From contig NZ_CP034661.1 of the NCBI RefSeq assembly GCF_003971235.1, positions 2,728,001 through 2,792,000 on the forward strand: DNA of 64,000 nt, written 5' to 3'. The stretch is from Chryseobacterium aureum. Lineage in GTDB: Bacteria > Bacteroidota > Bacteroidia > Flavobacteriales > Weeksellaceae. Positions 54,759 through 64,000 of this stretch are shown here, one piece after another. The notes below the pieces were generated by a model that saw only the letters and a list, made by a program, of their open reading frames with translations, had not been told where the DNA came from and did no database searches. The position numbers and the translations under genes were made by a program. The stretch's first letter is position 1, and every line of letters begins with the position of its first letter.

Positions 54759-54947
54759 TTGAAAACAACCATTGGAAATAATGAATTTGAAATAAAATCA
54801 AGAGCCTCAACACCCTCAAAAACAATAGACCTAAAAAAGATTCCTCAAAAAACAGCAGAAATTACGGAAATTAAAGAAGACAATACTGAAATGAACGTAA
54901 TAATAATTGCCAATGCTCAATTTGGCGTTCCTAACTTTAAGGCTTAG
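54759..54947 (+). CDS. Possible small protein (doubtful)
   Basis: A 62-codon frame beginning at TTG (54759), directly after an in-frame stop. It encodes a Lys/Thr/Glu-rich peptide ending MNVIIIANAQFGVPNFKA. The only in-frame ATG is near the end. It is followed within a dozen bases by a strong hairpin, which supports a real transcript. It may be a gene with a rare start, or the decayed remnant of one. No family recognised. Confidence 0.3.
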   Translation: MKTTIGNNEFEIKSRASTPSKTIDLKKIPQKTAEITEIKEDNTEMNVIIIANAQFGVPNFKA

Positions 54948-54957
54948 GACTATGAGA

Positions 54958-54986
54958 AATGCCGGCGGATTTTATCTGCCGGCATT
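54958..54986 (+). terminator. Strong hairpin after possible small gene
   Basis: AATGCCGGC / GCCGGCATT with an extra GAT/ATC pair inside. The T-run is interrupted (TCATATTTTT), so terminator status is likely but not certain. Confidence 0.65.
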
Positions 54987-55127
54987 CATATTTTTACTCA
55001 CCAGCGTAATAATCTGAAAAATACACACCTAACCTCTGAGAAAATCTGCAAGATTCAAAAAAACATTTATCATAAACAGCTAAAAACCAAAACATTAATC
55101 TACAAGACAAGGTTTTCATTTTATTAC

Positions 55128-55135
55128 TATATTTG
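55128..55135 (+). promoter_or_regulatory. icmF -7 element
   Basis: TATATTTG, 29 bases before the ATG. Confidence 0.6.
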
Positions 55136-55163
55136 AGAACTTAGAAACTGTCTAGAATTTTTT

Positions 55164-58100
55164 ATGGAAACCCAAAAATATACTCCAACCAACAAGGTAA
55201 GAATCGTAACTGCTGCCTCATTATTTGACGGGCATGATGCTGCGATCAACATTATGCGTCGTGTTATACAGGGAACAGGATGCGAAGTGATCCACTTAGG
55301 ACACGATAAATCAGCAGAGGAAGTGGTTAATACAGCCATTCAGGAAGATGCCAACGCAATTGCACTAACTTCCTATCAGGGAGGTCACAACGAATATTTC
55401 AAATATATTTATGACCTTTTGAGAGAAAAAAATTCACCGCAGATCAAAATTTTTGGCGGTGGTGGCGGTGTGATCCTTCCGGAAGAAATCAAAGACCTGA
55501 TGTCTTACGGAATTGACCGAATTTATTCTCCGGATGACGGCCGTGAACTTGGCCTTCAGGGAATGATTGATGATCTGGTACACCGATCAGACTTCGCGAC
55601 AGGGAAAGATGTTACGGCAAAGGACCTTGATGATATCAGCTTTGAAAACCCTTCAAGCATTGCACAGATCATCTCTGCCGTTGAAAACTTTTCGGAAGAA
55701 AAACCGGAACTTGTAAAAGCAATCGACGAAAAATCCAAAGATTTAACCATTCCTATTATTGGTATCACAGGTACCGGAGGAGCTGGAAAATCTTCTTTAA
55801 CAGATGAATTGGTAAGACGTTTCCTGCGTTCCAATACGGATAAAAAAATCGCTATTATCTCCATTGACCCGTCAAAAAAGAAAACCGGAGGTGCTCTACT
55901 GGGAGACAGAATCCGTATGAATGCGATCAATGACCCAAGGGTGTATATGCGTTCTATGGCCACCAGAGAAAACAACGTTTCTGTTTCTCCGTTTATTCAT
56001 TCAGCACTGAATGTACTGAAACTGGCTCATCCGGATGTCATTATCCTTGAAACATCAGGGATCGGGCAGTCCGGTTCCGAAGTTTCTGATTTTGCGGATG
56101 TATCCATGTATGTAATGACTCCTGAATACGGTGCTTCTACGCAGCTGGAAAAAATCGACATGCTGGATTATGCGGATCTGGTAGCCTTGAATAAATCTGA
56201 CAAACGGGGTGCATTGGATGCTCTTCAGGCGGTAAGGAAACAATTCCAGCGAAACCATCTACTGTGGGAAAGCCCATTAGATGACATGCCGGTGTATGCA
56301 ACCAAAGCCTCTCAGTTTAATGACCACGGAACCACAGAATTATACAACAGATTGGTTTCAAAAGTAAACGATAAATTCTCAGAATTAAACTTAAAAACCT
56401 TTGTAGAGCAGGAAGTTACTGAAGAAGTAACCATTATTCCGCCAAAAAGAGTCCGTTATCTTTCTGAAATTGTTGAAAACAACAGACAATACGACATCAA
56501 TATTGAAAAACAGGCTGAACTGGCCAGAAAAATGTATCATATTGAAGGCGTAAAAAATATCATTTCCAATGAAGTGCTGGAGGCTGAATACCAAAAGGCA
56601 GAAAAAGAACTACAGCAGGATAATATTGATTTCCTGAAGACTTGGGATGATACGAAAAAAGCATTCCATGAAGAATTTTATTCTTATTTCGTAAGAGGAA
56701 AAGAAATCAAGGTTGAAACGTCTACCGAGTCTTTATCCCACTTAAGAATTCCAAAAATTGCCTTACCTAAATACAATGACTGGGGAGACCTGATCAAATG
56801 GAAAGGCCAGGAAAACCTTCCGGGAAGCTTCCCTTACACTGCTGGAATTTATCCGTTCAAGAGAACAGGAGAAGATCCTACAAGGATGTTTGCGGGAGAA
56901 GGAGGCCCTGAAAGAACCAACAGAAGATTCCATTATGTTTCTGCAGAAATGCCTGCAAAACGTTTATCTACCGCTTTTGACTCTGTAACCTTATATGGTC
57001 AGGACCCGGCTTTACCGCCAGATATTTATGGTAAAATCGGAAATGCAGGAGTTTCTATCGCAACACTGGATGATGCGAAGAAACTGTACTCCGGGTTTGA
57101 CCTTGTGAATGCGCTGACTTCCGTTTCAATGACCATCAACGGTCCGGCACCAATGTTGCTGGCGTTCTTTATGAATGCGGCCATTGATCAGAATGTTGAA
57201 AAATACATCAAAGAAAATGGTTTAGAAGCTAAAGTGGAAGCTAAGCTTAAAGAGAAATTTGATGATAAAGGGTTAGAAAGGCCAAAATACAATGGTGAAC
57301 TTCCTCCATCCAATAATGGCTTAGGATTACAGCTTTTAGGATTAACAGGGGACGAAGTGATTCCGGCGGAAGTATATGCTGAAATCAAAGCTAAAACAAT
57401 CGCTACGGTTCGTGGTACTGTTCAGGCTGATATCTTAAAAGAAGACCAGGCCCAGAATACATGTATATTCTCTACGGAATTTGCATTGAGACTCATGGGT
57501 GACGTTCAGGAATATTTCATCAGAGAAAAAGTGAGAAACTTCTACTCTGTTTCTATTTCAGGATACCATATTGCCGAAGCAGGAGCTAATCCGGTTTCCC
57601 AGCTTGCATTCACACTGGCAAACGGTTTCACGTATGTGGAATATTATTTAAGCCGTGGAATGGACATCAATGACTTTGCACCCAACTTATCTTTCTTCTT
57701 CTCCAACGGTATCGACCCTGAATATTCCGTAATCGGACGTGTGGCAAGAAGAATCTGGGCAAAAGCCATGAAATTAAAGTACGGCGCAGACGAAAGAAGC
57801 CAGATGCTGAAATACCACATCCAGACTTCAGGACGTTCTCTTCACGCTCAGGAAATTGATTTCAATGATATCAGAACTACTCTTCAGGCGCTTTATGCCA
57901 TCTATGATAACTGTAACTCTCTTCATACAAACGCTTATGATGAGGCGATTACAACACCTACTGAACAATCCGTAAGAAGAGCCATGGCTATTCAGCTGAT
58001 CATTAATAAAGAATTAGGATTGGCTAAAAACGAGAATCCGCTCCAGGGATCATTCATCATTGAAGAATTAACGGATCTTGTAGAAGAAGCTGTATATGCG

Positions 58101-58511
58101 GAATTCGACAGAATTACAGAAAGAGGCGGTGTGCTGGGAGCTATGGAAACCATGTACCAGCGTTCAAAAATCCAGGAGGAATCTATGCATTACGAATGGC
58201 TGAAACATACCGGAGAATATCCGATTATCGGAGTAAATACCTTCTTAGGAAAAGACGGTTCTCCAACCGTTTTACCGGGAGAAGTTATCCGTTCTACAGA
58301 AGAGGAAAAGCAGGCACAGATAGAATCTCTTCATAACTTCCAGCAAGCTAATGACAACAGATCTGAAGAAGCATTGAAACAGCTTCAGCATGCTGCCATC
58401 AACCAGCAAAACTTATTTGAAGTAATGATGGATGCTGTGAAATACTGTTCTTTAGGGCAGATCACCAACGCATTATTTGAAGTAGGTGGTAAATACAGAA
58501 GAAACATGTAA
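55164..58511 (+). CDS. icmF: Fused isobutyryl-CoA mutase (IcmF)
   Basis: An 1115-residue B12-dependent carbon-skeleton mutase with its chaperone built in. Order: B12-binding domain (about 12-145) with [10 protein letters not shown], where His24 is the lower cobalt ligand, and the GGGGGVI loop; MeaB-like G-protein (about 195-420) with P-loop GTGGAGKS (203-210) and NKSDKRG; the (beta/alpha)8 substrate domain from about 550 to the end ([43 protein letters not shown]). This order and length distinguish IcmF from methylmalonyl-CoA mutase. It interconverts isobutyryl- and n-butyryl-CoA; some IcmFs prefer isovaleryl/pivalyl-CoA. No cobalamin riboswitch is seen upstream. Confidence 0.95.
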   Translation: METQKYTPTNKVRIVTAASLFDGHDAAINIMRRVIQGTGCEVIHLGHDKSAEEVVNTAIQEDANAIALTSYQGGHNEYFKYIYDLLREKNSPQIKIFGGGGGVILPEEIKDLMSYGIDRIYSPDDGRELGLQGMIDDLVHRSDFATGKDVTAKDLDDISFENPSSIAQIISAVENFSEEKPELVKAIDEKSKDLTIPIIGITGTGGAGKSSLTDELVRRFLRSNTDKKIAIISIDPSKKKTGGALLGDRIRMNAINDPRVYMRSMATRENNVSVSPFIHSALNVLKLAHPDVIILETSGIGQSGSEVSDFADVSMYVMTPEYGASTQLEKIDMLDYADLVALNKSDKRGALDALQAVRKQFQRNHLLWESPLDDMPVYATKASQFNDHGTTELYNRLVSKVNDKFSELNLKTFVEQEVTEEVTIIPPKRVRYLSEIVENNRQYDINIEKQAELARKMYHIEGVKNIISNEVLEAEYQKAEKELQQDNIDFLKTWDDTKKAFHEEFYSYFVRGKEIKVETSTESLSHLRIPKIALPKYNDWGDLIKWKGQENLPGSFPYTAGIYPFKRTGEDPTRMFAGEGGPERTNRRFHYVSAEMPAKRLSTAFDSVTLYGQDPALPPDIYGKIGNAGVSIATLDDAKKLYSGFDLVNALTSVSMTINGPAPMLLAFFMNAAIDQNVEKYIKENGLEAKVEAKLKEKFDDKGLERPKYNGELPPSNNGLGLQLLGLTGDEVIPAEVYAEIKAKTIATVRGTVQADILKEDQAQNTCIFSTEFALRLMGDVQEYFIREKVRNFYSVSISGYHIAEAGANPVSQLAFTLANGFTYVEYYLSRGMDINDFAPNLSFFFSNGIDPEYSVIGRVARRIWAKAMKLKYGADERSQMLKYHIQTSGRSLHAQEIDFNDIRTTLQALYAIYDNCNSLHTNAYDEAITTPTEQSVRRAMAIQLIINKELGLAKNENPLQGSFIIEELTDLVEEAVYAEFDRITERGGVLGAMETMYQRSKIQEESMHYEWLKHTGEYPIIGVNTFLGKDGSPTVLPGEVIRSTEEEKQAQIESLHNFQQANDNRSEEALKQLQHAAINQQNLFEVMMDAVKYCSLGQITNALFEVGGKYRRNM

Positions 58512-58540
58512 GTCTATTTGACAGACATTTTTTATACATC

Positions 58541-58576
58541 AACCCTCAAAGAAATTCTTTGAGGGTTTTTATTTTT
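58541..58576 (+). terminator. icmF terminator
   Basis: AACCCTCAAAGAA / TTCTTTGAGGGTT with a T-rich tail. Confidence 0.92.
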
Positions 58577-58593
58577 AGGTAAAAAAAATTCAA

Positions 58594-58805
58594 ATGAAAG
58601 CATGTATTCCCATTATTTCGGTATTTGTTTTTTTGTTCGTAGCGGCTTCCTCAAAACAAATTCCACGGATCCATCTCACAAAAGTGATATGACCAAAAAA
58701 ATTGGGAAATTACAAAAAAGAGAACAGGCAGAAAAGGCTAAAGTTGATGGTACAAGCCCGATCAACAACTACGGAGCCAGCTTCAAAATAAGAAAACCTC
58801 CTTAG
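58594..58805 (+). pseudogene. Small secreted protein gene, probably frameshifted
   Basis: From ATG 58594 the frame encodes a good signal peptide (MKACIPIISVFVFLFVAASS) but stops after about 32 codons. The -1 frame then continues without a stop to 58805, encoding SDMTKKIGKLQKREQAEKAK and a tail ending SFKIRKPP. Joining the two frames gives a small secreted basic protein. The T-run near 58620 and the A-run near 58670 are likely sites for a one-base deletion, a sequencing error, or slippage. Alternatively, only the 67-codon frame from ATG 58602 is a gene. Confidence 0.4.
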
Positions 58806-58869
58806 TAAATAAAAAATTTCTGATCTTATTCATGAGTTTTTCCTATTTTTATCCCAAAACTGATCAGCC

Positions 58870-59913
58870 ATGAAAAATAATTTTGAGAAAATTCTGTTCC
58901 TGATTCTCATATGTATTACATCTGCTGTATGGAGCCAAAAACGCACCGAACCCTTTACCATTACCCTACCTGGCAGTAAGATAGCCAAAAGCTACTATAA
59001 AACGATCAAGCTTATTGATAAAAGAGAAGATACTACTTCTTTAGGTATCGTACAACAGGGGATGCTCAACGCCAAAGCAAAAGTGGTTCCCACCTCCAGT
59101 ATATCCAAACAGTTTCAGAGTATACTGAACAGCATTAATGGAGAAGACACTGAGGACGGAACTATGATTCTGTATCTTAAGCAATTATATTTTGCAGAGG
59201 TTACAGCCAGACTCAGTGAGCATGGTTATTGTTATTTTCAAGGATTTTTATTTTCAGAAAACAATGACGGAACCTATTCTTTGATGGATCAGATAGATAC
59301 CGTTATCGACATTAAAGCAACTGATGTCACCAAAAAAACACTTGAAAAAGGGAGCGAAATGCTGGCTGATTTCATTAGTAAAAACGCTTCAAAAAAACCT
59401 GAAGCCACCAACCAGTATACTTTAGAACAGGTTCACAATTTTGATGATGTAGCCAAGCGCTCCATTAGTTTTTATCATTCACCTGAGCTGAAAGATGGAG
59501 TGTATAAAGATTATCATTCTCTAAAAAACCAACAGCCTGACCAAGCCATTACGAATGTTAAGTTTTATGGTAATTCCCCTAAGATTGTGAGAATTTATGG
59601 AACGGAAAACGGACAGGAAAAAGAGATCAAAAAGGAAGGCATCTATGCTATTATTTACCAAAGTGAGCCTTACATCTACCTCTCCATAGAAAATCTATTT
59701 ACAAAGGCTATAAAAAGAGATAATGATTATTATTTCATCGGAAAAATAAGAGCAAATCCCAATGCAGGAAGTGTGATGGTAACCAGCGCTGCATTCTTCG
59801 GAGCCATCGGAGTTCTGATCATGAGCAATCCTGCCTATCCTTTTGAAATGAAGATCGATTATTTCAATGGCGGATTTGTTCCGATCCGGGAAATTCAAAA
59901 CAAAAATTATTAA
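58870..59913 (+). CDS. Secreted protein of unknown function
   Basis: A 347-residue exported protein (signal peptide about 1-22, ending VWSQ). The mature part has no motif I recognise. About 285-320 contains a hydrophobic stretch (VMVTSAAFFGAIGVLIM) that could be a membrane or buried helix near the C-terminus. The upstream element TATTTTTA is one base off the -7 consensus. A terminator follows. It could be outer-membrane associated; no function can be assigned. Confidence 0.75.
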   Translation: MKNNFEKILFLILICITSAVWSQKRTEPFTITLPGSKIAKSYYKTIKLIDKREDTTSLGIVQQGMLNAKAKVVPTSSISKQFQSILNSINGEDTEDGTMILYLKQLYFAEVTARLSEHGYCYFQGFLFSENNDGTYSLMDQIDTVIDIKATDVTKKTLEKGSEMLADFISKNASKKPEATNQYTLEQVHNFDDVAKRSISFYHSPELKDGVYKDYHSLKNQQPDQAITNVKFYGNSPKIVRIYGTENGQEKEIKKEGIYAIIYQSEPYIYLSIENLFTKAIKRDNDYYFIGKIRANPNAGSVMVTSAAFFGAIGVLIMSNPAYPFEMKIDYFNGGFVPIREIQNKNY

Positions 59914-59917
59914 GCCA

Positions 59918-59953
59918 TAAAATCTCCTTATTTTTGGGAGATTTTTATTTTTA
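59918..59953 (+). terminator. Terminator with a -7-like element in its loop
   Basis: AAAATCTCC / GGGAGATTTT then T-rich. The loop region contains TATTTTTG (59929-59936), 20 bases before the next ATG, so terminator and promoter of the next gene may be merged. Confidence 0.75.
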
Positions 59954-59955
59954 CG

Positions 59956-60660
59956 ATGAAACCAAAAGCTTTATTCAACTGGAGCAGCGGAAAAGATTCT
60001 GCCCTTGCTCTTTATAAAATACTCCAGGAGGATCAATATGAAATTTCTACTCTGCTTACCAGCATCAATCAGCAGTTCCAGAGAATCTCCATGCATGGGG
60101 TTCATGTGTCTCTTTTAGAAAAACAGGCGGAAAGTCTGGGAATCCCTTTAATTAAAATGGAACTTCCTAAAGAACCCTCTATGGAAGAATATCAGCAAAT
60201 TATGAGTCAGACAATGGCTGAAATTCAGGCTCAGGGCATTACTCTTTCTATTTTTGGGGATATTTTTCTGGAAGACCTTCGAAAATACAGAGAAGATCAA
60301 TTAAATGCTATTGGTATGAAGGCCGTATTTCCTCTCTGGAAACAAAATACCTCAACCCTCATCCATGAATTTTTAGCGCTGGGCTTTAAAACCATTGTAA
60401 CCTGCGTTAACGGATCTTACCTTGATAAAAGCTTTGCCGGACGGATTATCGATGAGCAGTTCATCAATGATCTTCCTGAAAATGTAGATCCATGCGGAGA
60501 AAACGGAGAGTTTCATACTTTCACTTTTGATGGGCCTATTTTCAAAAACCCTGTTCAGTTTGAAATTGGAGACACCGTAAAGAAAACCTATCCTAAACCC
60601 AAGACCTCCGCGGAAGAAGAAGACGGGGAATATATTTTCTGGTTCAGTGATCTGATATAA
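59956..60660 (+). CDS. Dph6-related ATP pyrophosphatase
   Basis: A 234-residue protein of the MJ0570/Dph6 group of PP-loop enzymes. The ATP-binding PP-loop is WSSGKDSALALY (residues about 7-18), with FGDIFLEDLRKYREDQ and TCVNGSYLDKSFAGR as family segments. In eukaryotes Dph6 amidates diphthine; bacteria lack diphthamide, so the substrate here is unknown and the eukaryotic name should not be transferred. It is convergent with the decarboxylase gene. Confidence 0.85.
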   Translation: MKPKALFNWSSGKDSALALYKILQEDQYEISTLLTSINQQFQRISMHGVHVSLLEKQAESLGIPLIKMELPKEPSMEEYQQIMSQTMAEIQAQGITLSIFGDIFLEDLRKYREDQLNAIGMKAVFPLWKQNTSTLIHEFLALGFKTIVTCVNGSYLDKSFAGRIIDEQFINDLPENVDPCGENGEFHTFTFDGPIFKNPVQFEIGDTVKKTYPKPKTSAEEEDGEYIFWFSDLI

Positions 60661-60693
60661 AAAAGCCTGCGGACATCTGTTCACAGGCTTTTA
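60661..60693. terminator. Bidirectional terminator, Dph6-like / decarboxylase genes
   Basis: AAAAGCCTG ... CAGGCTTTT, with G-U and mismatch pairs inside, between convergent genes. Confidence 0.75.
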
Positions 60694-60698
60694 ATCTA

Positions 60699-62108
60699 TT
60701 AATTTATTTTCTGTATAGTTTCATTCATGAGATCAAATACCATACGGATATCTTTTTCGTCAGTCATCCAGTTAACAAAAGCAGCTCTAATCCCATTATA
60801 TTCATTATAAAAAGTAGGTGTCATAAAGACTTTTCCTGTATCATTAAGCTTTTCAAGGAATACCCCTACCTTATCCTGTTTTGTATTATCTTTCAGGGAA
60901 AAGCACACTGTATTTAATCTTACGGGGGCAAGCAGTTTGAAATCATCACTGTTTTCAATGAGCGCTCCCAATTGTTTTGCCCATAAAATATTCTTATCCA
61001 CGATATTCTGGTATCCTTGCTTCCCGTAGGACATGAGAGAAAACCATGCCGGAAGAGCCTTCAGCCTTCTTGAATTTTCAGGAAGGAAATTCAAATAACT
61101 GAAGTTTTCTAACGGATCCCCGAGATAAGGAGCATTGGAATTCTGAAAAGTCTCGACCTGTAAAATTTTATAGTGTTCTTTAATAAGAAATACAGCACTT
61201 TCATAAGGCACATTCAGCCATTTGTGACAGTCTACTGTGATACTGTCTGCATACTCCCAATCTTCTACAAGGTGCTGATGTGTTTCTGAGCAGGCAGCAA
61301 AACCTCCGAAAGCGGCATCAATATGCCACCAGAAACTGTATTTTTCTTTTAATTTTCTGATCGCTTTAAAATCATCGAAATCAACAGTATTCACTGTTCC
61401 TCCACTGGAAATCAGGATAAATGACTCACCGCCCAGCTTCAGAATATGTTCTTCCAGATCTTTGATATTGATGGCTTCACGGTTCCCTTCTTCGGTTTTA
61501 ATTTTTATAATATTACTGCTTCCGAGCCCCAATAAAGATAATGACTTGATGGATGAGGAATGAGGAGTTGCTGTAAGGATTTTTACCGCCCCGGAAATGC
61601 CTTCTTTCGCAATATCCCGTCCCTGTTCCCTTCCCAGCCATTGGCGGGCAACGCCCAGACAGGTAAAATTGGACATCGTGGCCCCCGATACAAAACCTCC
61701 AAGAAATTTTTCAGGAAGCGCCAGAAGCTCCAGTAAGAGCTGAATTGTTTCTATTTCTATCACGGCGGAAATATCCCCCTGCCCTTTTACAGTCTGTACA
61801 TTCTGGTCATAAACAGTTGCCAGCCAATCGCCTGCTACTGATGCGGGAGTAGCACCTCCGGTTACAAATCCCCAATACCTTGGTCCTCCGGATCCCACCA
61901 TGATGGGTTCAAATTTCCTGTTGAAAATCTGTAATGTCTCTTCTGTTCCATATCCGGATTCCGGAAGTTCCTGTCTTTCCGGAGCATTTTGACTGATCAC
62001 GGATGTAGGCCTGTCCTCAAGAGAATTCAAATAGGTTGCCCCCTGCTCTTTAACGATATTCAGCAGATAATCTATATTGGCTGTATCGCTTTTCAAATGT
62101 TCATTCAT
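60699..62108 (-). CDS. PLP-dependent group II decarboxylase
   Basis: A 469-residue enzyme of the aromatic-L-amino-acid/glutamate decarboxylase family. PLP contacts: FVSGATMSNFTCL, the stacking and Asp region HIDAAFGGFA, and the Schiff-base Lys in SITVDCHKWLNVPYESA. The N-terminal half has GSGGPRYWGFVTGGATP, typical of the aromatic/valine-type members. The exact amino acid is not certain. The start is ATG 62108; the frame is open four codons further to a TTG. A -7 element lies 23 bases upstream. Confidence 0.85.
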   Translation of the reverse strand: MNEHLKSDTANIDYLLNIVKEQGATYLNSLEDRPTSVISQNAPERQELPESGYGTEETLQIFNRKFEPIMVGSGGPRYWGFVTGGATPASVAGDWLATVYDQNVQTVKGQGDISAVIEIETIQLLLELLALPEKFLGGFVSGATMSNFTCLGVARQWLGREQGRDIAKEGISGAVKILTATPHSSSIKSLSLLGLGSSNIIKIKTEEGNREAINIKDLEEHILKLGGESFILISSGGTVNTVDFDDFKAIRKLKEKYSFWWHIDAAFGGFAACSETHQHLVEDWEYADSITVDCHKWLNVPYESAVFLIKEHYKILQVETFQNSNAPYLGDPLENFSYLNFLPENSRRLKALPAWFSLMSYGKQGYQNIVDKNILWAKQLGALIENSDDFKLLAPVRLNTVCFSLKDNTKQDKVGVFLEKLNDTGKVFMTPTFYNEYNGIRAAFVNWMTDEKDIRMVFDLMNETIQKIN

Positions 62109-62130
62109 AATTCTGATCAATAGTCTGTAT

Positions 62131-62138
62131 CAAAAGTA
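62131..62138 (-). promoter_or_regulatory. -7 element of decarboxylase gene
   Basis: TACTTTTG on the minus strand, 23 bases before the ATG. Confidence 0.55.
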
Positions 62139-62285
62139 TTAAATACTCCACAAAAAGATTGTGGAAATCTGCATTAATTTGATTTGACAACCTATCCTAG
62201 CACGTAATTTGCTTCCCTTACTACTCTTTAGGATACTGTAGTTAGTATCTTAAGAATATCATTTATCTTTCAAAATATAACACCT

Positions 62286-63401
62286 GTGATCAAAAATTTA
62301 GTACTTCTGTCCCTTTTTGCATTTTTGTGCTCCTGCACTACTGAAACGTCCAAAATTACTCCTGTTGATAAAAAAGCAATTGTTGATTCCACCATTACGG
62401 CTTTTCAGAAAACACTTTTAGAGCAGCAACTTGATTCTACTTTCAAAAAATATCACTTTAACGGAAGTATTGCCGTTTTTAAAGATTCTGTTCCGCTGTA
62501 CAGAAGGGAAAATGGTTATTCGGATTTTAAAAGAAAAACTAAAATTGACCGTAATACGATTTTTGCCATAGGTTCTGTAAGCAAGCAGTTTACCGCTGTT
62601 TTGATCCTGCTTCAGATGGAACAGGGAAAACTTAATGTAACAGATAAAGCTTCCCAATACCTGAAGGAATTTCAGACCAAAGAATATGAAAATATTACGA
62701 TTCATCAGCTGTTGAACCATACTTCAGGATTGAATCTGATGGGTGGGAAACTGATGTTTAAAAGTGGTTCCAGCTTTTTCTATTCCAACGATGGATTTAA
62801 TACGCTCGGAAAGATTGTGGAAAAAGTATCCGGAAAATCTTATGACGAGAACGTTTCGGAACTGTTCAAAAAGGCAGGAATGATACATTCTTCAACGGGA
62901 AATATTTTTAAAGGAAATAATTTTGCCAGTGCTTACGTTGGAACCCCTGCTAAGTTCTCAGAAGTTCCCAACATGCCAAAAAGATTGGGCGGACAGGAAA
63001 TAGGAACTCCGGCGGGCGGAATATTATCTACCATTCAGGATCTTCATTTATGGAATAACGCATTGTACGGAGGAAGAATTTTAAAACCTGAAACGCTTAA
63101 ACTCTTTATGGCAAAAAGCTCGGAAAGGCATCACGCTATTTTTGGAAAGATGGGATATGCTTATGGAATTATGCTTAATATCGGACAGCCTGATTCTTAT
63201 TTCCACAGTGGCTATATCAAAGGTTCTCCTTCCTTAAATATCTACTATCCGAACACCCAAACATCAGTCATCATTCTTTCCAATATTGCGGATGAGGAAA
63301 AAGGAAAAGGAGCGATCTTCAGACCTCATATTGAAGTAAAAAAAATCACGGATAATCTTGAAAACACACTTTCACAGCTTCGATCAAAACATGCACTGTA
63401 A
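62286..63401 (+). CDS. Class C beta-lactamase-like serine hydrolase, lipoprotein
   Basis: A 371-residue predicted lipoprotein with GTG start and lipobox LCSC (Cys near residue 17). The penicillin-binding/class C fold motifs are complete: SVSK (nucleophile Ser in GSVSKQF), YSN (in FFYSNDG), and HSG (in YFHSGYIKG) in place of KTG. The HSG form and the secreted lipoprotein anchor point to an esterase or D,D-peptidase-like role rather than a true beta-lactamase. GTG is chosen because no in-frame ATG lies upstream and the signal peptide starts there. Confidence 0.87.
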   Translation: MIKNLVLLSLFAFLCSCTTETSKITPVDKKAIVDSTITAFQKTLLEQQLDSTFKKYHFNGSIAVFKDSVPLYRRENGYSDFKRKTKIDRNTIFAIGSVSKQFTAVLILLQMEQGKLNVTDKASQYLKEFQTKEYENITIHQLLNHTSGLNLMGGKLMFKSGSSFFYSNDGFNTLGKIVEKVSGKSYDENVSELFKKAGMIHSSTGNIFKGNNFASAYVGTPAKFSEVPNMPKRLGGQEIGTPAGGILSTIQDLHLWNNALYGGRILKPETLKLFMAKSSERHHAIFGKMGYAYGIMLNIGQPDSYFHSGYIKGSPSLNIYYPNTQTSVIILSNIADEEKGKGAIFRPHIEVKKITDNLENTLSQLRSKHAL

Positions 63402-63411
63402 TAAAGTTTCC

Positions 63412-64000
63412 TTATGACGCCTTCAGGAATTCCTGCATTTTTAATAAGTTCTTTTTATGCTCAATAAAATTGAATAGGGCAAAAAGAAGAGCTACCTGGA
63501 GTACAAAAGGAATCATCAAAGTCATCAGAACGCCTGGAACATCGTTATAATTCTGTTCTCTGAAAAACTGATACGCATAATGTCCGTGCCTTATAGCCAC
63601 TTGCGTCATAGAACTGGCACAAACAACCATTAATCCCAGATTCTGCTGATACATGGTGTAAAGAGATTTCCCCTTGTATTTAAAATCAGCTTTAATGTAT
63701 TTCCAGATTTTATAATTAAGAATCCAGATCAGAATGGCTGCCACTACAAACGAGCCATTCAGCAGATGAAAAAACAGGTCATATTGCTTTTGATTTCCAG
63801 ATATAAAAATCAGTAACAGATTAACCGCAAAAGCCAAAGCGCCAACCAATAAAGATTTTTTAAAAAGCCCTTTGTATTTTTCATGGATGATTCTTCTGGC
63901 AATCAATGGAATTTTAGCGGGATAAAATAGCGGGTAATGAACCATTTCAAATTCTCCGTTCCAGGATTTTTTTACCTTTGAAAAGGCTTCCTCAAAACTG
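63412..64000 (-). CDS. Membrane protein, 5' end beyond the window (partial)
   Basis: Four predicted membrane helices with a short Lys-rich C-terminus (NFIEHKKNLLKMQEFLKAS). The frame has an ATG at 63945 but stays open upstream to the window edge, and that part encodes a plausible SFEEAFSKVKKSWNGEFE, so the gene most likely begins outside the window. The 589 bases shown are the 3' part. I do not recognise the family. It converges on the serine hydrolase gene with ten bases between and no terminator. Confidence 0.7.
   Translation of the reverse strand, partial: SFEEAFSKVKKSWNGEFEMVHYPLFYPAKIPLIARRIIHEKYKGLFKKSLLVGALAFAVNLLLIFISGNQKQYDLFFHLLNGSFVVAAILIWILNYKIWKYIKADFKYKGKSLYTMYQQNLGLMVVCASSMTQVAIRHGHYAYQFFREQNYNDVPGVLMTLMIPFVLQVALLFALFNFIEHKKNLLKMQEFLKAS

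Noticed and set aside
54987..55163. Cobalamin riboswitch upstream of the B12-dependent icmF
   Set aside because: I looked for a B12-box-like core and paired helices and saw none; the region is simple A-rich sequence. A covariance search (Rfam cobalamin) would settle it.
62286..63401. True beta-lactamase resistance gene
   Set aside because: The third motif is HSG, not KTG, and the protein is a lipoprotein of the broad serine hydrolase group. Naming it a resistance gene would overstate the evidence.
1..64000. tRNA, rRNA, insertion sequence or phage genes
   Set aside because: I scanned the intergenic regions and saw no tRNA cloverleaf with CCA-proximal features and no transposase or integrase among the translated frames. 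A tRNAscan and profile search would be decisive.

Overview
The window is chromosomal DNA from a member of the Bacteroidota, class Flavobacteriia, most like Chryseobacterium or a close relative (Weeksellaceae). The evidence is AT-rich DNA, promoters of the Bacteroidota type (-7 element TAnnTTTG) in front of many genes, type IX secretion sorting domains (gliding motility-associated C-terminal domain), a GG-leader 'bacteriocin-like' peptide, and flavobacterial forms of housekeeping genes. I saw no tRNA, rRNA, CRISPR array, insertion sequence, integrase or phage gene.

Layout. 0.1-3.5 kb: periplasmic thiol redox genes (a thioredoxin/redoxin fusion, then DsbD). 3.7-7.1 kb: an orphan ExbD, an alpha/beta hydrolase, a patatin-like lipase and an NrnA-type DHH phosphoesterase. 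7.3-15.2 kb: housekeeping genes (rpmH, ftsE-like, trmN6, an orphan NtrY-like histidine kinase, ribE, pdxA, yceD-rpmF, accB-accC). 15.5-26.1 kb: a surface glycan locus, with rocD followed head to tail by seven glycan genes on + and three glycosyltransferases on -, the two operons converging on one bidirectional terminator. 26.2-29.1 kb: a MACPF (perforin-like) lipoprotein with three C-terminal DUF5648-type repeats, and a divergent lipoprotein of unknown function. 29.2-31.7 kb: gltX and accA. 31.8-50.9 kb: a large segment with tsf, four tandem giant T9SS adhesin-like proteins, four members of a small secreted family (probably DUF6759), trmB and a six-cysteine GG-leader peptide. 51.0-52.8 kb: rplM-rpsI-rpsB. 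53.2-64.0 kb: a DUF3667 membrane protein, icmF (fused isobutyryl-CoA mutase), a Dph6-type ATP pyrophosphatase, a group II PLP decarboxylase, a class C beta-lactamase-like lipoprotein, and a membrane protein cut by the window edge.

Most interesting points. (1) A MACPF lipoprotein lies directly beside LPS-type glycosyltransferase operons. This is the arrangement known in Bacteroides for BSAP toxins, where the toxin gene travels with glycosyltransferases that change the producer's own target glycan. (2) Four tandem IgGFc-binding-like/CHU_C proteins are arranged long-short-short-long, each with its own promoter. (3) tsf is 17.5 kb from rpsB and on the other strand; one inversion would restore the usual rpsB-tsf order, and paralogues in opposite orientation lie near the two ends. 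(4) A 62-residue GG-leader peptide has a knottin-like cysteine spacing. (5) Several -7 elements lie so close to the ATG that the mRNAs should be leaderless, and the TTG inside the -7 element creates false longer ORFs.
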